Origin: Persicaria tinctoria
Taxonomy: Eukaryota; Streptophyta; Magnoliopsida; Caryophyllales; Polygonaceae
Assembly: GCA_037127255.1 (NCBI GenBank)
Contig: JBANSL010000018.1
Coordinates: 17,271,175 to 17,335,174 of the forward strand
Direction of reading: 5' to 3'
Length of the DNA stretch: 64,000 bases
The notes beneath the pieces were generated by a model. That model was given only the letters and a program-made list of their open reading frames with translations. It did no database searches and was not told the DNA's origin. Positions 57,111 to 64,000 of the stretch are shown here, piece by piece. Each line of letters opens with the position of its first letter. Positions within the stretch are counted from its first letter, which is position 1. A program made the translations under genes and the position numbers.

Positions 57111-58290
57111 TATTCTTAATTTCTCCAGTTTGTTCTATTATTGCAATTTTGTTTTTGTTGCCTATAATCAACCCAGAAAATCCTGTTTGTTTTTCTCGAA
57201 TTTGTTGTGTGATTCTTGCAGCTGGTCTCTCGAATTTGTTTTGTGTTGTTTTGCATCCTCCAAATCCTACTTCGACTTTATTTTTTAACTATCAATTCGA
57301 TTTCGTCGAATCCCAAAAATCCTGTTTGTTAACCCTAGGTTCCTAATCTGTTCGATTTTTTTTTTTATTATCAGCTCTGATTTGGACAAGAATCACACAA
57401 CGATTTATTTTGGAATTTATCGATATATGGCTCCCACTTTCTTGATTGCTGTTTTGGGTCATTGTGGAAAATTTAACTGCTTTTCTATTAATTTGATTTT
57501 TTTGCAGTTCAAATTTGGGAGATGTATGTGAAGGAGCAAGGAACTGACAGGTATGTACAGTCGGAAATGCCATGGCTTTCTCATTTGTTGATTGTGGTTG
57601 CATCTTAACCAGTTGGGTTTTTTTGCAGTTCAAATTGGTTTACTTTCTTCAAATGTGGTTTCATCTTAACCAATGGTAAATTACTAAATTAGAAGCTCAA
57701 AGTTTCCTGCCTAACTGAGTTCGTTAATAATATATCATGTTTTAATTATTCTTATTATCCTGTATCTGGAAAATGCATCAGCAAGTCCATGAGCTGCTAT
57801 TACATGGCTGTAGACAGCTGATCACCTGCAATATATTTATAGTCCATCTTCAAATATTTATTGAGAGGCATGAGAATTGAAGTGATTTGAATTCGCTTTC
57901 CTTACTTGTGAGGACTTGCTTTTAATGGATTGAACATTAGCTGTTTTTGCTTTTATTGGCTCCGGTTATGATTATCCGATACGGACCACTTGGATTTCTC
58001 AACATATTTATTGACACGAATTCACGAAAGTACATTTTACATATATGGCTGATTGAGAAAGGTCTGATTGATTTCTGAGCTGATTTTCAGATTAGATTTC
58101 TTTTTTATGTCTGCGAATTATTTTCTGAATTGTGTCTTGTGGTTTTTGATTTGCGGTATCAGTGATTTATGGGAGCTCTGGTACGGCTATTATAAATTCG
58201 GTTTTTGTTCATCGATTCACTTCGTTTAGACTATATATATTGTACTTCGTAAGCTTTATCTCTACTTTTCATTTGTGTCCATGTGTGCAG

Positions 58291-59471
58291 TTCAAAGAAA
58301 GCGTATCCCAATTTGCTCAAGAAAACATAGCTCCTTATGCAGCTGAAATTGATAGAACGAATTATTTTCCAAAGGTTGTGTCCCACACGTTTGTTTTTGT
58401 AATTTCTTGATGTTCTCACACTTATCTTATCTCCTTTTCATCTATGAATTTTTTTTTTTTTAATGATTTTCCAGGAATTGAACTTGTGGAAACTCATGGG
58501 TGATTTTAATCTTCACGGGATTACTGCACCAGGTTGGATCTTGTCCCTTTTCTTCAAACCAATTAACTTCTTGGAAGATATGAGCATCCTCTGTTATTTT
58601 TAATTGCTAATATTGTTTCATGGCAATCCATTTAGGAATTTAGAAAGTTGCACAATCAATTTCAGCTTTCAAATTCAACCGTCCTCTTTTACAGCCTCTA
58701 CTCTCTAGGTTATGGATATAAAGTGAACGATTGACTAAAGTGTTGTTTTTGTTTTTCCACCAGCTGGTTCAGATGTTGTCAGCATGAAATGCAAAGCTGA
58801 CCGTGTGGATGGTGGCTATGTTCTGAATGGGAACAAAATGTGGTGTACTAATGGCCCTGTTGCTGAAACACTGGTAATTGATGATGAATTTAAACAGCTC
58901 CATTATCTGTTTGACAAAAAATTTGGTATACAACATCGTGTGTTGCATGTGATCTCTTCCCCTCCCCAACTTCAAGAAAAGAGAAGGCACAAAACACATT
59001 TTTCCGTGGCATGTATCACATTCACATGATGGAATACCTGATGATTTTATATAAATATGATGTAACAGGTTGTTTATGCAAAAACAGACATTAAGGCACA
59101 TTCAAAAGGAATCACAGCATTTATCATTGAAAAAGGAATGCCTGGGTATGTTTACTAGAACTTGATTTGTGCTTTTTCTTTCATTTTCTTCTCTTATTCC
59201 CTCCTCTTCCCCAGGTGGGCTACGAATCTGTTTGCACTTGATATTTCTCAAGAATTGCTTGGATTGTTGTTTTTATTTGGTGTTGGAAGGAAGAAACTTT
59301 TTGTTTTAGTGGTATTCATTCGTTTGAAAATAGTGCATCCTAGGATTAAAAAACTGAAACATTCACCCATGAAAAGAAAAGATGCTTAATTTTTCCTCAA
59401 TTCTCTACTTTGAATTGCAGATTCAGCACTGCCCAAAAACTAGACAAATTGGGGATGCGAGGAAGCGATAC
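58291..59471 (+). pseudogene. isovaleryl-CoA dehydrogenase fragment with introns
   Basis: Five exons with GT-AG borders: 58291-58374 (FKESVSQFAQENIAPYAAEI), 58475-58532 (ELNLWKLMGDFNLHGITAP), 58764-58873 ([37 protein letters not shown]), 59069-59145 ([20 protein letters not shown]) and 59421-59471 (FSTAQKLDKLGMRGSDT). They match plant mitochondrial isovaleryl-CoA dehydrogenase, a FAD enzyme of leucine breakdown. About 70 residues between GITAP and AGSD (including EEYGGLGLGY and SEPN) are missing, as are the N-terminal targeting peptide and everything after GSDT, including the catalytic Glu region. Exon codons have no stops, so capture was fairly recent. Confidence 0.85.
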
Positions 59472-59708
59472 GTATGTGCCCTGTTATAGTTTTGAGTGAA
59501 GTGTTCCTAGCTGTAAGAATTTATCACATTTCTCAAGATATTTGAAGATGGACTATAAATATATTCTCAAAGTTCGGCTGATGCCACAAGAATTTTCAAC
59601 AGGTATGCATGTGCATCTAAACTAATTATTTCTTTGCAGAAAAAAATTGCTCAATAGTTTTTAAAGACCTTTAACTGAATATCCGAAACTGGAATGTTTA
59701 TGGAACAG

Positions 59709-59932
59709 GACTGACGATTTTTAGCTGCATTCCAACAACATTAACAAGTGGAGTTGCACTTACACAAGTAGGTAAATTCAGTCACTATTTGTGTTGTTGT
59801 TGTCTTTCAAAATTACTATCACATTTCAACAACTGTTTTTCCTTTTTTTTCCCTTTTTGGCAGATTGCTGGTGGCAATTCTGCACTGGCACTTTTTTTGA
59901 CAGTGATGTCCAATTCTCTGGGCATTTTGATT
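59709..59932 (+). pseudogene. BASS4-like sodium/metabolite cotransporter fragment
   Basis: Two exons, 59709-59767 (LTIFSCIPTTLTSGVALTQ) and 59864-59932 (IAGGNSALALFLTVMSNSLG, ILI), joined across an intron with the frame kept. They match the conserved span of the plastid BASS4 family (bile acid:sodium symporter fold; family text PTTLSSGVALT..AGGNSALAL..TV.SN.LGI). Only about 43 residues are present. It begins 237 bp after the dehydrogenase fragment on the same strand, so the two may be co-transcribed. Confidence 0.7.
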
Positions 59933-60430
59933 GTAAGTTGCCATTTATTTTTGCCTTTTAATTGCAAAATTTATAGCTTACGCATTCTGTCTATAATATA
60001 TGTAGCATTTAGTTGGGTCGGGGTTATCATGAGCAGTTGCTCATGCACTATTACATGTTGCTTTTATGGTATACAGGACAACGCAGTGCGTGGCATGTAT
60101 TTCGTCAAGGGCAGGAGGCAGTAGGAGATGTACTTGGAGGATACCTCTGCCATTTCGCTACCTTATGCTATTTCGTGCAGTTCAAGGAGGTATTCTCAAT
60201 ATTCCTTTTCATTTACTTTAATTTCATACTCAAATTATTCTCAATATCCCACTTGGGATTAAAAATAGTCATACACATTACTATAAGTTTGTTATTAGAT
60301 ATTAACAATATTCCTTTTCATTTACTATAATTTCATACTCATATTTTACCCAATATCCCACTTGGGATTAAAAATATTCATATTCCTTACTGTAATTTCA
60401 TAAAATCTCTCTCTACTCTTAGATTATAAA

Positions 60431-60763
60431 TATTCATATTCGTTTTCTAATTTACCGAAATGCTTTTTTTTTTCATTCAGATTATTTGACATTTCAGATT
60501 TATCCTAATCCTAATACATTAATTTCTGATTTTTTTAAGATCCTTTTTAGAATATCTCAGATTTTGTGAAGATCCTTTTCTTTTTTCCCCTTCAAATATT
60601 CATATTCCTTTTCTTATTTACCGAAATGCTTTATTTTTTTTCATTCAGATTATTTGACATTTCAGATTTATCCTAATCCTAATACATTAATTTCTGATTT
60701 TTTTAAGATCCTTTTTAGAATATCTCAGATTGTTTTGAAGATCCTTTTCTTTTTTCCCCTTCA
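60431..60763. repeat. 166-bp tandem duplication upstream of the RPA-like gene
   Basis: TATTCATATTC(C/G)TTTTCT...ATTTACCGAAATGCTTT starts at 60431 and again at 60597, and the units match to the phrase TTTTTCCCCTTCA at the end of each. A looser repeat (AATATCCCACTTGGGATTAAAAATA) lies at about 60243 and 60351. The array ends about 40 bp before the TATA box. Confidence 0.85.
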
Positions 60764-60804
60764 GTTTATCTGATAATTCAGCATATCCTCTGGCCCTATG
60801 CTAT

Positions 60805-60812
60805 TATATATA
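60805..60812 (+). promoter_or_regulatory. TATA box of the RPA-like gene
   Basis: CTATTATATATACTT lies about 70 bp upstream of the ATG at 60883, and the interval between is C-rich leader-like sequence. A good candidate core promoter; no other motif is claimed. Confidence 0.5.
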
Positions 60813-60882
60813 CTTAGCACTTCCCTCCATCTCCTAGCACACCAACGGCCTTAGTCAAAGTAATTCCTTTATCTTTTGAGTA

Positions 60883-63773
60883 ATGGCAGGTTCCATTGTT
60901 CATTTCACAAGCCTTAAGGACATCGAAGAATCCTCTACGATCCAGGTTTTTGTAGCTAGGGTGTTTTCCAAGTCTCAATTTCCTGGTAGCAGATTCAGAC
61001 CACCGTTGCAGTTGGTACTTATTGATGAAATGGTATGCACAATTAACTTCCATTTCCTTTTATGTTTCATTCGTTTTTTTTTTTCGTTGGTCTTCAAGTT
61101 TGTTCTCACATCTAATACTCATATTTTTTTTAATTTCTGTCAAACGTAGGGCTGTCGAATTGAGGCAAATATCAACGCGAATTTGGTATGGAAAAGTGCT
61201 GCTCATCTGAAGGAGTTTGCAACCATTACGATGTCTAAGTTCAAACTCACCCAATCCAAGGGTTCATTCAAGTTTGCTGATCATACGTGGAAAATCCTTG
61301 TCAGTGAAGACACTGTCATCAATTCTGCTGGTGATGCTCTTCATATACCCCTAAATGGGTTGGAGTTTAAGAAGTTTAAAGTTGTTTTGTCAAATACCCT
61401 ATCTGCCGACTGTTTTTTTGGTAATGATTTATACTTATTTCGTCTTTGCCATTACATATTCCTTCTCATGTGGACTTCATGCTAACCACATTATTTCATT
61501 TGCAGATGTTATTGGCCGAGTCATTCATCACACTGATATTATCAAGTATGAACATAAAGACAAGTCTGCGACTAATCGGGTGGAGATTGAATTGGAGGAT
61601 CATAGGTGAGTCATCTGTAGGGTTGCTTGTATGGTTAAATATACCAATGATAAATGAATGTTTTACTTCTTATCTCCTATTATAATTCCGTTTACCTACC
61701 TTATTTTTTGTAGCCATGAAATCTTGCCCGTTACTCTTTGGGACGACTATGCGATGGAATTGCGTTCTCACATGGACTCCCACAAAGAGTCTACAGTTAT
61801 TGTGATCCTGCAATTTGCAAAGCTGACCTTCTACGGTAACTACCCTATTATTCCCTTGAATACATAATGTCCCATTTCTTTCTTTTATGTTTTTCATAAT
61901 ATCTTCTCAACACTTCGTGTGTCCTGCGTAATGGCAGGTAAGTTAGGAGTGTCGAATGCTAAATGGGGCTCACGTCTTATCCTAGATGATCAGCATCCCG
62001 CCATTGTTGAGTTCAAGAGGTTGTCAATTTGTTATTAATATTACAACATTTATGTTTTAAATATCTAATTTTTCTTTGTTAGTTCACTGTCAAATGTGTT
62101 ACTCCTTTTTATCCATTATCGGTTATAGTTACTCATTACTCTTTGTTTATCGGTTGTCGTTACTCATAACTCTTTGTTTATGTCCAGTGGTTTTTTGGAT
62201 GGAGATTCCTCTTCCAGCACCATCTCACATGTATCCAGCCAACCCTACCTTTCGCGTGCGCAGAAATACTTGAAGGATGCTGAAACTACCACTCTAGCTA
62301 TGCTGGAAACAAAAACTGAGGTTCGGTTTCTCCTTTTCCTTATTTCTTATGCATCATGCTAAATAATCTCCCATTATTCTAACGATCTTTGTTTCATCCT
62401 AATAGAATGGTTACTTTACATTTGTGGCCACAATCGTCGATTTTGAAAACCGTGACAAATGGTTTTACAATGCCTGCATAAAGTGTAGGAAGGCTGTGGC
62501 AACCGATGGTTCGTCATCGCATTGTATTACGTGTGATCAACCAGTTCAGTTTCCTGTACAAAGGTCTTATTCGTTGTCTTTTACTTTACGTATTAATGCA
62601 TTTTTTCCTATGTTGTCCCTGCGATCAACGTGAGTATCCATTATGTTTCACATGTAGGTTTGCACTGCAGCTCAAGGTTCAAGATGACACGGGTACCGGG
62701 TCATTGATGATGTTCGACCAAGATGTTCAAGATATTGTTCATTGTACTGTGACCTCACTGAGAGAGAAGCAAGCTAGGGTATTATCCTCTGCCTAAAATT
62801 CTATTCCTTATCTTCCATTTCCAGTTCCACCTATGGGACTTCTTACCTTTCTACGTCAACTACTCCAAACCAACTCCATCTCACACCTATCATGTTTATC
62901 GTGTAGATTGGTGATGTCGATGCATTCCCGACTGATTTTAATATATTGCTGAATAAGAGTTATTTGTTCACAATAGAGTTCGATGCTTTTTGGGTTAAGC
63001 AAGGCAAAAAGGCGCACCGAATACGCATGATGACAGCTAATGTGGCCTTGATTGGCCAGTGCAAATCTTCTACTCTTTCGTTGCAGGTAATTCGTTTTCA
63101 TTCATATTTATATACTCACACAAAAAGTGCTGCTCAAGTTCTGCTTCTTTTGTCTTATTTCAAACGTTGTTTTGGTGAATACCTCATCTAGAACACTTTG
63201 CTGAATAATTAGTGAATTTATAACTTTAGTATGCACTGTAACAGAAATTTTGAATGGTATTTATCAATTACACTTGAATGAGGTTAACTAATAACTTCTT
63301 TTGATATAGCTTTTGCTCAAGTTCTGCTTCTTTTGTCTTATTTCATGTGAAAATTTGATTGGTATTTATCAATTACACTTGAATGAGGTTAACTAATAAC
63401 TTCTTTTGATATAGCTTTTGCTCAAGTTCTGCTTCTTTTGTCTTATTTCATGTGAGACTCTGTGTTGGTTACTCACTTTTTTACTGCAATTTTGCCTATG
63501 ATTTATAGACATCCTTTCTATTTTTTTTCATGTGGATATCTTTCATCTTCAATTGTACTTTTTTCATTCATATTTATCACTCACCCTCTTGAATACATAC
63601 CTTAGGAGTCTCATTCGGACGTTTGCTCTTCTGGACATCTTTCACTGTCTACTCCAAAAAGGCGACGCACTTACGTGGAAGTTAACAGTGACGATGATGA
63701 TGATGCCGAGGGTCAGCTGTCAACCACCAAGCAGAATAAGGTCGAGGTGAAGATTGAACCGGCTGATGCCTGA
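60883..63773 (+). CDS. RPA70-like single-strand DNA-binding protein, 10 exons, 494 aa
   Basis: Exons 60883-61032, 61150-61420, 61506-61605, 61714-61835, 61938-62019, 62188-62320, 62406-62563, 62658-62778, 62907-63086 and 63606-63773 join without stop into 1,485 bases; every border is GT-AG. Residues 1-140 hold a first OB fold (LVLIDEMGCRIEANIN; FKLTQSKGSFKFADHTWKI), 141-242 a second (DVIGRVIHH...VTLWDDYAMEL...LILDD), and 287-430 the C-terminal OB fold with a zinc knuckle (Cys310, 313, 326, 329). The tail has a basic PKRRRTYVEV and an acidic run. RPA70 binds ssDNA in replication and repair. At 494 aa it lacks the N-terminal protein-interaction domain, like the RPA proteins encoded by plant Helitrons. 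Undamaged splice sites suggest it is active or young. Confidence 0.85.
63256..63455. repeat. 105-bp tandem duplication in the last intron of the RPA-like gene
   Basis: GGTATTTATCAATTACACTT starts at 63256 and at 63361; each unit ends with GCTCAAGTTCTGCTTCTTTT and TATTTCATGTGA. A third partial copy of the latter phrase is at 63131. It does not touch the exons. Confidence 0.85.
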
Positions 63774-63839
63774 GCTGAGTTTTGTGTTGGTTTGGGTCTT
63801 CCCAGTGTTTATTGTGTCTCATCCACTATTTAGGCGAAC

Positions 63840-63845
63840 AATAAA
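63840..63845 (+). terminator. polyadenylation signal AATAAA
   Basis: AATAAA 67 bases after the TGA of the RPA-like gene, followed by T-rich sequence. Fits a near-upstream element of a plant 3' end. Confidence 0.5.
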
Positions 63846-64000
63846 GTCTTTATCATGCAGATTTGGGTCTATTATGTTGCTTTGTCATTTTGAATTTTAG
63901 GTACTTTGGTGTTGTTATTTGGTATTGTTATTATTTCATTATGTGAGAGCACCTTTCTTTTCCCATGGCATTATTCACAACATTTTCCCATCTTTTACAA

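Larger units (their letters stand above)
56634..64000 (+). mobile_element. probable Helitron, 5' end to beyond the window
   Basis: The sequence A/TCTATATATTACTTTAAAACAG at 56633-56655, followed by AGAGTTTGCTGATGTGTC, has the form of plant Helitron 5' ends (TC start after an A, TCTATA...TAAAA, then a GATG.C.TGTC phrase). Inside are intron-bearing fragments of two unrelated genes and a complete RPA70-like gene, and plant Helitrons often carry both. No Rep/helicase gene and no 3' end (hairpin plus CTRR) lie before 64000, so the boundary on that side is open. Confidence 0.5.

Noticed and set aside
1..64000. CRISPR arrays, bacterial operons, rRNA or tRNA genes.
   Set aside because: The window is plant nuclear DNA. 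I saw no regular short direct-repeat array with unique spacers and no cloverleaf with A/B boxes that I could defend by eye.

Overview
The window is nuclear DNA of a flowering plant, most probably a eudicot. The signs are GT-AG introns, AT-rich intergenic DNA, fragments of plant-specific genes (a YABBY factor, a chloroplast ascorbate peroxidase, a CRS2-associated splicing factor, a plant Shaker-type K+ channel), and plant transposons (Stowaway, hAT, CACTA, LINE, copia, Helitron). I cannot name a genus. The region is gene-poor: only three or four reading frames look undamaged. Most recognisable coding sequence is broken or partial copies of nuclear genes that keep introns, so they were copied as DNA rather than through mRNA.

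Layout. 0-7 kb: a small family of multi-spanning membrane proteins (intact copies at 2071 and 6150, and a broken inverted copy between them forming an imperfect palindrome), plus a 1.46-kb TIR element. 9.5-13.6 kb: a second membrane-protein family with internal duplication, then a three-exon Shaker-like K+ channel relic (copy A) and a convergent decayed relic (copy C). 15.2-32.8 kb: a hAT-like element, then an apparently identical 8,356-bp tandem duplication, each unit carrying a dead LINE, a YABBY zinc-finger exon and TE-rich DNA. 33.6-38.8 kb: fragments of a TMEM185/Fragile-X-F-associated-like gene, RanBP1 and two more channel relics, plus a minisatellite. 39.9-42.8 kb: an inactivated LINE. 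43.6-48.8 kb: pseudogenes of a CRS2-associated (CRM-domain) factor and thylakoid ascorbate peroxidase, both hit by LINE fragments. 49.7-53.1 kb: channel copy B, inverted relative to A. 53.3-56.5 kb: copia gag remnant and a CACTA end. 56.6-64 kb: probable 5' part of a Helitron holding captured isovaleryl-CoA dehydrogenase and BASS4 exons and an intact 10-exon RPA70-like gene (494 aa).

The most distinctive items are a family of channel relics that stops directly after the pore and S6 with no cyclic-nucleotide-binding or ankyrin part, the perfect tandem duplication, and the Helitron with two captured metabolic genes beside an RPA gene. Copies A and B of the channel also act as natural filled/empty-site pairs that date and delimit three insertions. 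All identifications are from reading the sequence; no database search was run.
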